Source: Altererythrobacter sp. TH136 (GTDB lineage: Bacteria; Pseudomonadota; Alphaproteobacteria; Sphingomonadales; Sphingomonadaceae). Taken from it: 64,000 nucleotides of DNA. Within the stretch, counting starts at the first letter, position 1. Each line of letters starts with the position of its first letter. The DNA is taken from NCBI RefSeq assembly GCF_007065885.1, contig NZ_CP041409.1, positions 2,527,501 to 2,591,500 of the forward strand, written 5' to 3'. The notes under the pieces are model-generated. The model saw nothing but the letters and a program-made list of their open reading frames with translations. It had not been told where the DNA came from and did not search any database. Positions 51,291-60,469 of this stretch are shown in pieces. The position numbers and the translations under genes were made by a program.

Positions 51291-53354
51291 GTGGCCAGGG
51301 CTAAGCATAATGACGCGTTAAAGCACTCGCCAATCCAGCGCTTGGTGTTGCCCTTGGTCGTCTTGATCCTGCTGCTCGGCTGGATAGCGCTTCTTACGCG
51401 TGTTGATTCCGAGCGGGAAAGCGCAGAGAGCGCTGCGATCACTCGTGCGAAAGATCGAGCAACCTTACTCGAGCAACACGTCGTCAAAACTCTCCAGGTG
51501 GCTTCGCTCGCAAGTCTTCATCTGGGCGACATGCATTTTGGAGCGAGCGCGGAACATCGGAAAGCTCAAACTAACACACGGTGGATCGAAGACGAAGCAA
51601 TAGGTATCGCTGGCTTTTCGGGTGCCACAGTCGCAAATGCAACTGGGCAGATCGTCGCCACTGCGGGCGGGCCAGCGCCTAGGCGTGAAGATCTCGCAGA
51701 GTTGAAGCTTGATTTAGTCGAGGGCCCCGACGTGACAATCGGCCGCCCTCAGCCTTTGGGCGAGACAGACCAGCAGTATGTCCTGGTGGTCCGTCGGATC
51801 AAGACGAACGGAAGCGTCGCAGGCTTTGTCGCGCTTTCTTTGCGCCCCGAGCAGTTTTTGAATTTTCCCATTAGAACGAGGTTTGAAGTAACTGATCTAG
51901 TCTCAGTGATCAATCTCGACGGGGTGACCTTAGCCCGCCGAGAAGGAGATCGTTTCTCCAGCGGCGAAAACGTGCGGGGAAGATTAGTGATGCGCGAGCA
52001 GCAAAGGAACCCAAACGGAACCTACAAAGGCCCAAGCTCCCTTGACGGTCATGTACGCTATTTCAGCCACCGACGATTAGAAGATTTTCCCATTTTTGTA
52101 ACCGCCGGGGTGTCTTACTCTGCTGCTTTGGTGAACGCCCAACGCAGGGCAATGATCTATTTCATCATCATGACGGTACTAAGTGGAGCTTGTCTTCTGA
52201 CAGCTTGGATTATCCAGCGGGAGGCCTCTTATCGTGAGAAGAACAGTGCAGAACTCGCAGGGTCAAGAAAGCGCCTGCAAGAAGCTCAGCGCGTGGCGAA
52301 AATTGGCGACTGGGAGTACGATCTGTCAAGGAATTTGGTAACTTGGTCCGACCAACTCTGTGAGATGTACGAAAGATCTTTAGAAGACGACCACCTAACC
52401 CTAGAGGATTTCGCTGCATATGTGCATCCGGATGATATATCGCAGTTTGAGAAAGATTTTCAGATTCTCTTGGGGAAAGCTGACCATCACTCTTACGAAT
52501 TTCGAGTTATCCTTCCGAGCGGCAAAATCTTGTGTCGGCATATAAATGCCATAGCGACGACCGACGAGGCAGGACAGATTATCAGCCTCTATGGCACCGA
52601 CCAAGACGTGACACACCTGCAGCTGCTCCGCGAGCTCGAGAACCACGTCGCGCACTTAGACAGGCAAGGGGCGATGAGCATGATGGCCGGAACTCTTGCG
52701 CACGAGCTAAACCAGCCGCTCACGGCAGCGTCGAATTACCTTACGGGATCTTTGCGAAACGCAGAGAAAGCGAACGAGTACCAAGGCAAAACAGTTCTCC
52801 CCGGAATGAAGCTCGCGTTAGACCAAATCCACGATGCGGCAGAAATCATTCGTCGGGTCCGCAGAATGGTACAAGTCGAGGATCGTGAAACGAAAATTGC
52901 GTCGCTGCGTGCTTGCGTTTCCGATGCTGTCGCCCTGTTGCAGGCGTCAGGGTATTCCGAGGCTAAGGAGATTCAGATTAAGGTAGATCCTGATACCCCT
53001 GAGGCATTGATCGCGCCGATTCAGCTGCAACAAGTGTTAGTCAATCTCCTCAAGAATGCTCTTGAGGCGGTTCACAACGACGTGCCCGCAGTGTCAGTGC
53101 GGGCCAGTTGCACTGACCAGAAGATGCTCAGGATCGAGGTTTGGGACAACGGACCTGGATTTCCAGCAACTGCATCTGACGTATTCTCAGCGTTCTATAG
53201 TGAGAAATCGTCGGGCACGGGGCTTGGCCTGTCGATCAGTCGGACGATCATCGAATACCACAGCGGAAAAATATATGTCGGAGAGTCGGGACCCGGAAAG
53301 ACAGTAATTGTTATTTTGCTTCCAATGGCCCCCCCCGACGCCGAGGCAGCTTAG
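51291..53354 (+). CDS. Membrane sensor histidine kinase (Cache-PAS-HisKA-HATPase)
   Basis: A 687-residue kinase. TM1 is about residues 18-38 (RLVLPLVVLILLLGWIALL) and TM2 about 284-305 (MIYFIIMTVLSGACLLTAWI); between them is a roughly 245-residue periplasmic sensor like double-Cache domains (ligand unknown). A PAS domain follows (QEAQRVAKIGDWEYDLSRN), then HisKA with the phospho-His in GTLAHELNQPLTAASNYL (about residue 470) and an HATPase (NLLKNALEAV, DNGPGF, GTGLGLSISRTII). GTG 51291 with caggag upstream. Paired with the divergent receiver protein. Confidence 0.88.
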   Translation: MARAKHNDALKHSPIQRLVLPLVVLILLLGWIALLTRVDSERESAESAAITRAKDRATLLEQHVVKTLQVASLASLHLGDMHFGASAEHRKAQTNTRWIEDEAIGIAGFSGATVANATGQIVATAGGPAPRREDLAELKLDLVEGPDVTIGRPQPLGETDQQYVLVVRRIKTNGSVAGFVALSLRPEQFLNFPIRTRFEVTDLVSVINLDGVTLARREGDRFSSGENVRGRLVMREQQRNPNGTYKGPSSLDGHVRYFSHRRLEDFPIFVTAGVSYSAALVNAQRRAMIYFIIMTVLSGACLLTAWIIQREASYREKNSAELAGSRKRLQEAQRVAKIGDWEYDLSRNLVTWSDQLCEMYERSLEDDHLTLEDFAAYVHPDDISQFEKDFQILLGKADHHSYEFRVILPSGKILCRHINAIATTDEAGQIISLYGTDQDVTHLQLLRELENHVAHLDRQGAMSMMAGTLAHELNQPLTAASNYLTGSLRNAEKANEYQGKTVLPGMKLALDQIHDAAEIIRRVRRMVQVEDRETKIASLRACVSDAVALLQASGYSEAKEIQIKVDPDTPEALIAPIQLQQVLVNLLKNALEAVHNDVPAVSVRASCTDQKMLRIEVWDNGPGFPATASDVFSAFYSEKSSGTGLGLSISRTIIEYHSGKIYVGESGPGKTVIVILLPMAPPDAEAA

Positions 53355-53776
53355 CAGTCCGCACGGCGCCGCGTTCGTTGACGAAGCAGATAGTTCGCTT
53401 CGAGCCCCGTTGATTTCGTTGATGCAGCGGTCAAAGAAGCCCCTGAACATTGGCTTCAGCCAGCAGCCGTGCGGAAACGCGCTCAATCGATATACGAGTT
53501 CCTGAAATACGACTGCTGGGGCTGACAGCTTCGCGTCAATGTCTGCTTAGTACACTTCCGCACCCTAAAGCCGAATGTCCAACTTCGGCCCAAGAGCTGC
53601 CGGTCAGCTGAAAGGTAGGTTTCGCCTCATCCGTTGCGGATTGGTTCGGCCATGCGAACAAATTGAGCTGCCGATCAAATAGGGGAGGGAAGCCAGACAC
53701 TGTTCTGCTCCCGTTCGCGCACTTACTCGCACGGTTGCGAAGAAAAAGCTCTTTCATAGGTGCTCTCTCTGCCCCC
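53355..53776. other. Intergenic island DNA, no supported gene
   Basis: From the kinase stop to the left edge of repeat copy B I see only short frames without domains. Its right end (CCCCCTCTAGTCCGC, from 53772) resembles the sequence just beyond the tRNA-Ser CCA in copy A, so a degraded attachment site may lie here, but no tRNA fold remains. Confidence 0.45.
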
Positions 53777-53778
53777 TC

Positions 53779-54303
53779 TAGTCCGCAAGCGCTGCTCCGT
53801 TCCATGGAGGGCGCGGCTTTAATTGGCGCGGAACTGCGGCATCCTGCCATCTGAATGGAGAAGCGGGGGACGGTTTTGAGCTCGATCGGTGCCTTCTTCT
53901 CTGCATTTGACGCCTCGTCTCTAGGGCCTCCTGGCCACACACCGTTCCACGGATCACCAACTTCACCTACTCCGGTGATTTCCGGCCGTCGCTGGCCTTT
54001 CCGTCGAAGCTAACAAGGGTCTGAACGGGCACAAATGCGGGGTTCTCCAAAATATCTGATGCCGCATGCGCAAAAACGATGCAGGTCTGGAGCAGGTGAA
54101 TAACAGGGAGATGGCAGGTGATATTGCTGGACACATGCAGGTATTCTGCTGGAGTGTTGCAGCGCCAACTCAGCCAATATCGAGCGGCCTTCGTTGATCT
54201 TCCCATCCGAACGGAAGCTTGCGCTGGAACATGTCCGACAGCTTCAATCCAACGGGCTACCGGCACAGTCCGAGGGAGCCGATGCAGATCTCGAACGGCC
54301 CTA
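53779..54303 (-). repeat. Long diverged direct repeat, copy B
   Basis: Diverged copy of 47547-48065, same orientation. It keeps the non-coding left part, the 11-bp array (54081-54169) and a short recombinase 3' end (54170-54303). In the last part the minus strand reads GLKLSDMFQRKLPFGWEDQR followed by a stop, matching GLKLADLLLRKLPLGWEDQR of copy A, but an in-frame stop lies just upstream of it, so it is a dead fragment. The DNA between A and B (about 6.2 kb) is the island interior. Confidence 0.8.
54081..54169. repeat. Eight 11-bp-spaced GCAGG/GCTGG units, copy B
   Basis: Units start at 54081, 54092, 54103 (ACAGG), 54114, 54126 (GCTGG), 54137, 54148 (GCTGG) and 54159 (GCAGC). Spacing is 11 bases except one step of 12; the next 11-base step lands on the recombinase-remnant stop at 54170. 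Eight units, the same position and the same end point as in copy A, although the intervening bases differ, indicate that spacing was under selection or inherited intact. Confidence 0.75.
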
Positions 54304-54633
54304 GACTGGGTGGGGAGCAAAGTCAGCGCCTTGTTCGATAGCACTTTGGCCACAAACTTCGAACTGCTGTTAGTATAAGATGGGTGGATAATTGATCAAA
54401 CATTTCGAGCTTAGTAAGTACCCCTGGCTTTGCGCACCGATCGTGCAATGCGACTCCGTTATGGGGCAACAGTCGCTCGTACATCGGGCCTGAGCCCTCA
54501 AAAACTCAACGATTCTTGCCGGCGAATTTTAAGGGGTGATCTCGATTTCAGCGGTTTCCACAAACGGGTAAGTCATCGCGCAGCACGGCTAATCCGGACA
54601 AGCCAAACCGGGCCGAATTTTTCCATATAACCG
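54304..54633. other. Intergenic DNA downstream of the FixJ-like regulator
   Basis: No gene is supported. The segment is moderately AT-rich (for example around 54375-54420) and separates the repeat copy B from the 3' end of the FixJ-like gene. Its small open frames lack any signal or domain. Confidence 0.5.
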
Positions 54634-55311
54634 TCAGTGGGGCTTGATCCCGGCAAGCAAGGCGAGACGAACTGCATCAGCGACCGACTTGGCGCCTAGA
54701 CTGCGCATGAGGTTGCTGCGGTGGATTTCCACGGTTCGGATGCTGATGCCCATCGATTGAGCAGCGCCCTTGTTCGAGAGGCCCGCCACAATGCCTTCCA
54801 GCAGTTCGCGTTCGCGACGGGTCAGAGAAGCAACCAACCGCGCCGCTTCAGCTGCTGCTGTGTCCGCTGCGGCCGCCGCTGGCAGGCTCTGGAACAGCGA
54901 CGTCAAAACGCTAATCAGCGCCTCATCGGTGAATGGTTTCTCAAGGAAGTCGGTAGCGCCCATTTTCATGGCGCGTACTGCAACGTCAATCTCACCGTGT
55001 CCGGTAATCATCACGACCGGAAAGCGCCGGCTCCGGCTACCCATCGATTCCAGTACGTTCAGTCCATCAATCTTTGGCATTCTGAGGTCAAGCAAAACGC
55101 AGCCGGGCTCGAGATAGTCCAATTCGGCCAGGAAATCTTCGCCCGATGCAAAGGAGCGAGCCGCAAAGCCTGCCGAAGCCAGAAGAAAATACAGTGCTCG
55201 TCGCACCATGCTGTCATCATCAACGATGTAAACTTGCTGGCTTGCGGAGGACTCTGACGACTCAATGTCTTCAGTAAATTGTGTAGCTCTCACCGTGCTG
55301 CTAACGTTCAT
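54634..55311 (-). CDS. FixJ/LuxR-type response regulator
   Basis: A 225-residue two-domain regulator: receiver (QQVYIVDDDSMVRRALYFLL, phospho-Asp in VLLDLRMPKIDGLNVL, VVMITGHGEIDVAV, FLEKPFTDEAL) and a C-terminal LuxR helix-turn-helix (LTRRERELLEGIVAGLSNKG, GISIRTVEIHRSNLMRSLGA). An Ala-rich linker (about residues 145-160) joins them. ATG 55311 overlaps the end of the upstream kinase gene by 11 bases, so they are a coupled pair. Confidence 0.92.
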   Translation of the reverse strand: MNVSSTVRATQFTEDIESSESSASQQVYIVDDDSMVRRALYFLLASAGFAARSFASGEDFLAELDYLEPGCVLLDLRMPKIDGLNVLESMGSRSRRFPVVMITGHGEIDVAVRAMKMGATDFLEKPFTDEALISVLTSLFQSLPAAAAADTAAAEAARLVASLTRRERELLEGIVAGLSNKGAAQSMGISIRTVEIHRSNLMRSLGAKSVADAVRLALLAGIKPH

Positions 55312-56866
55312 TATTTGAGCAACCCTCTGTGTTTTGCGGTAACGAAAACCGGAACTCAGACCCTGATAGGTCGCTTTGCTCCAGCCAAATGCGCCCACCG
55401 TGGCTTTCAACGATGGTTCGGCAGATCGCAAGTCCCAGTCCCGTGCCACCTTCCTTCCTGGAGTCCGTCCAGATGAAAATGTTCTGAGCAGCCTCGACTG
55501 AGAGGCCTTGCCCCTGGTCTCGTACTGAAACAACTATCGCGTCTGCGGCTACATGAGCTCCGAGCGTAACGGTATTTGGCTGCGCAGTTTTGGCAGCACA
55601 TGCGTTTCTCAACAGGTTGATGACAACCTGCTGGATCTGAACACGATCAGCGACCACGGGTATATCGTCGGAAATCGCCACCACGATACTTGAGGAATTA
55701 CAATCACCAACTCTCACGAGCCGCGCCGACTCGGCCAAGGCTTCGGTTAGACTGAAACACGTACGGGAGGTCTCACCGCGCCGGGTCAAATCCCTGATGC
55801 TCCGGATGACGTCGCCCGCGCGCCGCGCGGCGCCTTCCACCTCACCTAGCACATCTTCGAGATGTTCGAGCGGTGCAGTGCCGGCTCGCAATGATCTAAG
55901 ACCCGCGCTTGCAAACATGGAGATAGCAGCGAGCGGTTGGTTGAGTTCATGAGCCAGCGTGGCCGCCATCATTCCCATGATGTTTACACGAGAGACATGT
56001 GCAATTTCTGATCGCAACAGTGCGAGTTGCTGTTCGGCAGTTTTCTCAGCAGTCACGTCTGAGCCCTCGGCGAAAAGACCCGTGACCTTGCCTCTATCAT
56101 CCCTCACGGGCTGATAAACGAAGTCGATATACCGGGTTTCGTAGGCTCCCCTACCATCAGCAGAAAGGCGAATTGGCATCGCTTCGCCAACAAACGGTTC
56201 CCCCGTCCGGTAAACGGTGTCTAGGATAGCTATGAAGCCCTGATCCCGAATTTCCGGCAGTACGTCCGCCACCGTCTGTCCGATAAAGTCATAGCGCCCG
56301 ACTAGCCGCTCATATGCGGGATTTGCGAAGGTGAAACGGTGTTCCGGCCCCTCAGTCGCGGCGATGAAGCCAGGGGCCCGGGTATACAGCTCTGCAAGCT
56401 GACTGCGCTGCTTGATCAGACGGTCGACCCGTCCGCTCACTTCTATAAACGCGAGCGTGTGATAGAGGGCATCGTTCAATTCGTCGCCGATTGGGCTAAA
56501 GAAAACAGTGGCGAGATACTCCTCGCCATCCGCACGGCAGCATATCGCTTCGAGGGCGCCGTGCGCCTTGCTGTCCAGACCAGCCGAGATTGCCGATACG
56601 TCGCTCTCCCTTCCGTTGTTTCGGAGCAGAATGGAGACTGGGCGGCCTGCTAGTTCGCTGAAGCGATGTCCTGTCAAAGCTAACAAACTTTCGTTGGCGA
56701 ACAGGATTGGGTGGCCCGGACCCCGATCAGTCAGAACCATAGGCATCTTCATCGACTGAACTGCAGAGGCGAACGGGCCCAATGCTTTCCGAAGCTCCTC
56801 AAGGCGCTCCCGGGAAAATGCAGGGGAAGCCATTACTTTGGGTGCCTCGTCGTCGATCTGCGCCAT
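55301..56866 (-). CDS. FixL-like soluble histidine kinase with LOV-like and PAS domains
   Basis: A 521-residue kinase with no transmembrane segment. Residues about 40-145 look like a LOV-type PAS (PMVLTDRGPGHPILFANESL, LTGHRFSELAGRPVSILL, CCRADGEEYLATVFFSP), but where LOV proteins have GRNCRFLQ this one has GRPVSILL, so the flavin-adduct Cys is replaced by Val77. A second PAS is at about 155-275. HisKA has His306 in ATLAHELNQPLAAIS; the HATPase has NLLRNACAA, DQGQGL and GGTGLGLAICRTIV. Coupled to the FixJ-like gene. The sensed signal is unknown. Confidence 0.88.
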   Translation of the reverse strand: MAQIDDEAPKVMASPAFSRERLEELRKALGPFASAVQSMKMPMVLTDRGPGHPILFANESLLALTGHRFSELAGRPVSILLRNNGRESDVSAISAGLDSKAHGALEAICCRADGEEYLATVFFSPIGDELNDALYHTLAFIEVSGRVDRLIKQRSQLAELYTRAPGFIAATEGPEHRFTFANPAYERLVGRYDFIGQTVADVLPEIRDQGFIAILDTVYRTGEPFVGEAMPIRLSADGRGAYETRYIDFVYQPVRDDRGKVTGLFAEGSDVTAEKTAEQQLALLRSEIAHVSRVNIMGMMAATLAHELNQPLAAISMFASAGLRSLRAGTAPLEHLEDVLGEVEGAARRAGDVIRSIRDLTRRGETSRTCFSLTEALAESARLVRVGDCNSSSIVVAISDDIPVVADRVQIQQVVINLLRNACAAKTAQPNTVTLGAHVAADAIVVSVRDQGQGLSVEAAQNIFIWTDSRKEGGTGLGLAICRTIVESHGGRIWLEQSDLSGSEFRFSLPQNTEGCSNNER

Positions 56867-57216
56867 ATCCTACGCTCCCTGGCAGCAAAGGTGCCCCCGA
56901 GGGCTGTCTTTCGAACTGGTATATCCCCCGTTGATGAAGTGCGCCACCTCGAGGGCGCCCTGATCGAGCGGCGGGACCAGGGAATTTGATTGTCGACTTA
57001 GAACGCCCACCTGGTTCAGCCTTGACCAATCGTTTGGTCGTCATGGCCCATCTCTTTCAGCAAAGCGCCGTTTCGATTTTTTCCGCAGCATTTCAGTTCG
57101 GCCACAGTTGCATGCGGCTTTCCGAGCAACGTTGAGGACGCCCTAACCGACCGCACGACACCACAATGTAGGAACCACCGCTAGCCCCCGGGGCGGGTCG
57201 TTACGGCTCAAACAAT
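56867..57216. other. Upstream region of the kinase gene / end of fimbrial operon
   Basis: No supported gene. It contains the expected control region of the kinase-regulator pair; a perfect palindrome GACCAA-TCGT-TTGGTC lies at 57024-57039, about 160 bases upstream of the kinase start, and could be a regulator site. The right part is the 3' flank of the chaperone gene. Confidence 0.5.
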
Positions 57217-57903
57217 CTAGAAGGTTCGGTCGCGCACTGCTTGACCCGTTGAGGTTTTATAATGGACCGGCGTTCCGAACGGGACTGTCTGTGTCCATAC
57301 ATTGCCGGGGTAAAGGCGCTTCGGCGGTAAGTCTCGGCAGTTGCGGTCCTTGCGGGCACATTGGCGACCAGCAAAAATCTCTTGGGAGGTGTTTCCGGCA
57401 TTACGGATAGTCAACGTGTGGCCGATTCGCTGTGCTTGGAGGTCGTCAACGGCCTTGGTGGGCCTGACGAGCACGAGCGCGTCATAACCGACCATTATCT
57501 TGATCGCATCTTGATCTGCCGCAAGTGGCCCAGCGACTGGCTTGATTGCCACGCGGTACACTCGCTCAGACACCGGCCGTTCACCGAACACGGCGATCCG
57601 TATCGTCCGCCGTTCCCCTGGCTCGAGGACCACCCGTCGGGGAGCGACTAGTAGTCCGCCATCCTCGTCTGATCTTAACGCAATACGCCGCTCATGCTCG
57701 CTCCCTGCATCGACGATCTCGAATGGGTCGGCGCTTACGTACATGCGCTCTTCGCCGTCGTTGCCGACCTCGATGTCTTCCCGCTGCGGTTTGCCCGGTT
57801 GTAGGTCAACGATAACCTGGCTTAGGATCATCTCGGCATGCGCGAGCGAGGGATAGGCGCTCATGGTCAGCGCCAAGGCTGTCCAAATCAATGCTCTCTT
57901 CAC
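57217..57903 (-). CDS. Fimbrial periplasmic chaperone (PapD-like)
   Basis: A 228-residue two-Ig-domain chaperone with signal peptide MKRALIWTALALTMSAYPSL. Strands resemble PapD-family proteins: EMILSQVIVDLQPGKPQRED, LVAPRRVVLEPGERRTIRIA (the strand carrying the conserved basic residue) and VYRVAIKPVAG. The second domain has two cysteines (RQCARKDRNCRDLPPKRL). The GTG start at 57903 is four bases after the usher stop, with its ribosome site (GGAG) inside the usher end, so the two are tightly coupled. It should fold and deliver the two pilins. Confidence 0.85.
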   Translation of the reverse strand: MKRALIWTALALTMSAYPSLAHAEMILSQVIVDLQPGKPQREDIEVGNDGEERMYVSADPFEIVDAGSEHERRIALRSDEDGGLLVAPRRVVLEPGERRTIRIAVFGERPVSERVYRVAIKPVAGPLAADQDAIKIMVGYDALVLVRPTKAVDDLQAQRIGHTLTIRNAGNTSQEIFAGRQCARKDRNCRDLPPKRLYPGNVWTQTVPFGTPVHYKTSTGQAVRDRTF

Positions 57904-57907
57904 GTCC

Positions 57908-60469
57908 TCATTCTCCGTTGACCGATCTGGCCGAAATGGCGTGACTCAATTGCGGGTCGCGCGTGGCAGCCACAATCGTGCCGACCCTAGTTACACTTGA
58001 AGCTGAGCGAACGCGCGGGAGGACGGTGGCGAAGGAAGTGCCGTCTCGCAACGTGACCATTAGCTCAACATCATCGGCGACTTCGATCTGGAAGTTGCCT
58101 CCTTCGTCGGTCTCCGCCCACGTCCCAGGAGCGGTGAGGGTAGCACCTGAAACCGACGAGCCGTCAGCGGTGACCAGACGACCCATCTTGATAGTGATCG
58201 GCGATGTCTTCCACTCGACCTTAGCGACCGTGCCCGGATACAGCGCTACTGCGCGTGGTGCACTGTCATAGTCGAGCAGACGTTCGCCCGTTGGGCGAAT
58301 TCGAACGTTGTAGCTGCGGTATGCCGGCATCGCGAGCGCCAAGGACTTAGTGCCAGTTATTGATCCTGATGGCTGCTCATTGATAAGAACCTCGAAGATG
58401 TCATCCTCATCAGCACCTTCTACGCGCGTGACTAGAAGGCTCTCATTAGCGTTTCTGCCGCCGATCTGCAGCTCTCCAGCCCCGGCCGCGACAGTTGTTT
58501 TGAATCCCAAACTGTATTGGGTGGTGTCGATCTTCCCGTCAGTATGGGCGACGTCTAGCGAAAGCGATCCACCTGGACGGCGAAAATCGCCTGAAACAGT
58601 GACGTTTTCCCTCATCGGCTGGTGTTCAAGGCCGGCCCCCACAGACAGTTCCCCTCCCGCAACAGAGCGCGCCCAAGCACCGGACAGCGCGGCCATTGCG
58701 CCTTCGCCGCTATCGCCGTCGTCGATGCTCCTAATACGTGCCCCCGCAAGCGCAGAATAGGTTGATCGAGGGCCAAGGAGGCGCAGACTAAGTCCCGCGA
58801 ATCCTGCATTACCCCGCTCGGTGGCGGTCATGTCTCCGCGTACGGTGAGCGTGAGCCGGCCACGGCGCAACACATCCCATTCTAGCGCTGGGCCAATGCT
58901 GTACTGAGGATCCTGACCTGCTTCCTCCCGATAATAGCTGGTTCCAAGAAAGCGCAGATTGGCAAGATCATAGGAGACCAACCCGCCAAGCTGAGAGTAA
59001 CTACGGCGTGGCCTCAGCGGCAGAGTACCGGTGGTTTCGCTCATGGCGGTCTTGGACCCGTCGGCGTTCACCAACAAGCGGCTCGCGTCCTGCACCACCC
59101 GGCGCAGATCGAAGTTGAAGTTGAAACGCGAGGTGCCCGCCGAGGCAATCTGCACGATAGCTCCAACCGCACCATCAGTGTCAGCGATAGCGGCGGCGCG
59201 CACCCGGGCGATCGATGTGAGATAGGTAGCCGAGAACTCGCTCGATGCCGTTCGGCCAGCAAGCGCGACGCTTCCGCCGAACGCCCAGTTCTGGTTCAAA
59301 CGGATGGCGAGTCCGCCCTGCAGATAAGCGGCGTCCGTGCTCTCTTGGCCGGCGAGGCCGCTGTCATCGTCTATCAGCAGACCGCCAAAAAGAAAAATAT
59401 CTGTCCGCCCGAGTGACGGGATTTGACGGCTCTTGGTAAAGAACCGCCGCTCATCGCGCGGCGTACGACCGGGCTCCTCGATATGGAGGATGATGGAATA
59501 AGATCCATCCGGAAGGTTGGAGGTGTCGATGCGTTGATTGCCGGCTTCGTAGATTGCGGAGCTTAACAGCCGGCCGTCGCGCAGCACATCCACGCGGGCG
59601 CGCTGCTCGAGGTAGACCACGACGGGGCTTCCGGTGAGATAATCCTTGTCCAACCGTGTATCGATTTGGCTCTCCAAGCCGCCGCCGAGAAACTTGCGTG
59701 GTCCGCTTAGGTCCAGGCCGGGTGACCACAAAGCTCCCGCTGAATAACGCAGTCCAGGTCGATCCCATTCTACCAAGAGCCTGTCCGCCTCGAAACCCTG
59801 TGCGCTGCTGTAGCTTACATCCGCGCGAAGACGCTTCTCACCCTGGGCAAGAACAAGCTGGTCGAAAACAGTGGCATGATGCTTCCGCTCGCCTAGTTGT
59901 CCGGAAATGACAGCCCCGAATGAATTGATCAGCGATGGACCGCCTTCCATGGCTCGAAGATACTGCTCCTCGACCCGTGATTGCACGCTAACGAACTCAG
60001 GATTAAGGAAGAGATCAACCCGAAATTTGTCGGGGTCATAGATGACGCTGAGCAATGCTGGAGTCGTACGCCCGCACTTGTGCGGATCGCTGCCGAGCGA
60101 GCACCGCAATTCCTGATGCGACGGCAACTCGTGCTCGCTGATCGCTTCAAGAACTAGATTGTAGTTCTTGAGTTGAGGGAGCAGGCTGAGGACCTTCTGC
60201 GGCTCGACAAACCTGATCGACCCCGGAGTAACGCGGACGAAAGCCTCGCCGCGGCGGCTGCCACCATAATAGAGGTCAACCACCAGCGTGCGTTCGCCCA
60301 TAAGGTTGGCGAAGCCAGCTGGTTCGCCCACTTCGATGACCGGCGAATTCGAAGCTTCGGCCGAAGCGCCGAAGAAGGCCGCAAGAGCCCCGCAACCGAT
60401 GACGGCCAGCCTCGAAAGGTTTAGTGGAGGGCGGCGGCGCACGATCACTGGCGGGTCACTGTGGCGCAA
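57908..60469 (-). CDS. Outer-membrane usher of a chaperone-usher pilus (TcfC/CooC-like)
   Basis: An 853-residue usher. Signal-like segment RLAVIGCGALAAFFGASAEA; N-terminal domain TLVVDLYYGGSRRGEAFVRV and LEAISEHELPSHQELRCSLG with a disulfide-like Cys pair; a long beta-barrel region (QLVLAQGEKRLRADVSYSSA through the 700s) and a C-terminal plug/carboxypeptidase-like strand set (GRLVTADGSSVSGATLTAPG). Overall order is closer to alternate (CS1-type) ushers than to FimD, but a profile search is needed. Start is uncertain: TTG 60469 overlaps the pilin, GTG 60448 is an alternative. Confidence 0.83.
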   Translation of the reverse strand: MRHSDPPVIVRRRPPLNLSRLAVIGCGALAAFFGASAEASNSPVIEVGEPAGFANLMGERTLVVDLYYGGSRRGEAFVRVTPGSIRFVEPQKVLSLLPQLKNYNLVLEAISEHELPSHQELRCSLGSDPHKCGRTTPALLSVIYDPDKFRVDLFLNPEFVSVQSRVEEQYLRAMEGGPSLINSFGAVISGQLGERKHHATVFDQLVLAQGEKRLRADVSYSSAQGFEADRLLVEWDRPGLRYSAGALWSPGLDLSGPRKFLGGGLESQIDTRLDKDYLTGSPVVVYLEQRARVDVLRDGRLLSSAIYEAGNQRIDTSNLPDGSYSIILHIEEPGRTPRDERRFFTKSRQIPSLGRTDIFLFGGLLIDDDSGLAGQESTDAAYLQGGLAIRLNQNWAFGGSVALAGRTASSEFSATYLTSIARVRAAAIADTDGAVGAIVQIASAGTSRFNFNFDLRRVVQDASRLLVNADGSKTAMSETTGTLPLRPRRSYSQLGGLVSYDLANLRFLGTSYYREEAGQDPQYSIGPALEWDVLRRGRLTLTVRGDMTATERGNAGFAGLSLRLLGPRSTYSALAGARIRSIDDGDSGEGAMAALSGAWARSVAGGELSVGAGLEHQPMRENVTVSGDFRRPGGSLSLDVAHTDGKIDTTQYSLGFKTTVAAGAGELQIGGRNANESLLVTRVEGADEDDIFEVLINEQPSGSITGTKSLALAMPAYRSYNVRIRPTGERLLDYDSAPRAVALYPGTVAKVEWKTSPITIKMGRLVTADGSSVSGATLTAPGTWAETDEGGNFQIEVADDVELMVTLRDGTSFATVLPRVRSASSVTRVGTIVAATRDPQLSHAISARSVNGE

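Noticed and set aside
53536-53940. Minus-strand frame of 134 codons in the island
   Set aside because: It spans repeat copy B and non-repeat DNA; similarity to the copy-A frame holds only in part and breaks by frameshift, so coding is not supported.
56799-57044. 81-codon minus-strand frame overlapping the start of the FixL-like kinase
   Set aside because: No domain or signal; it overlaps the kinase start in another frame and covers its probable control region.
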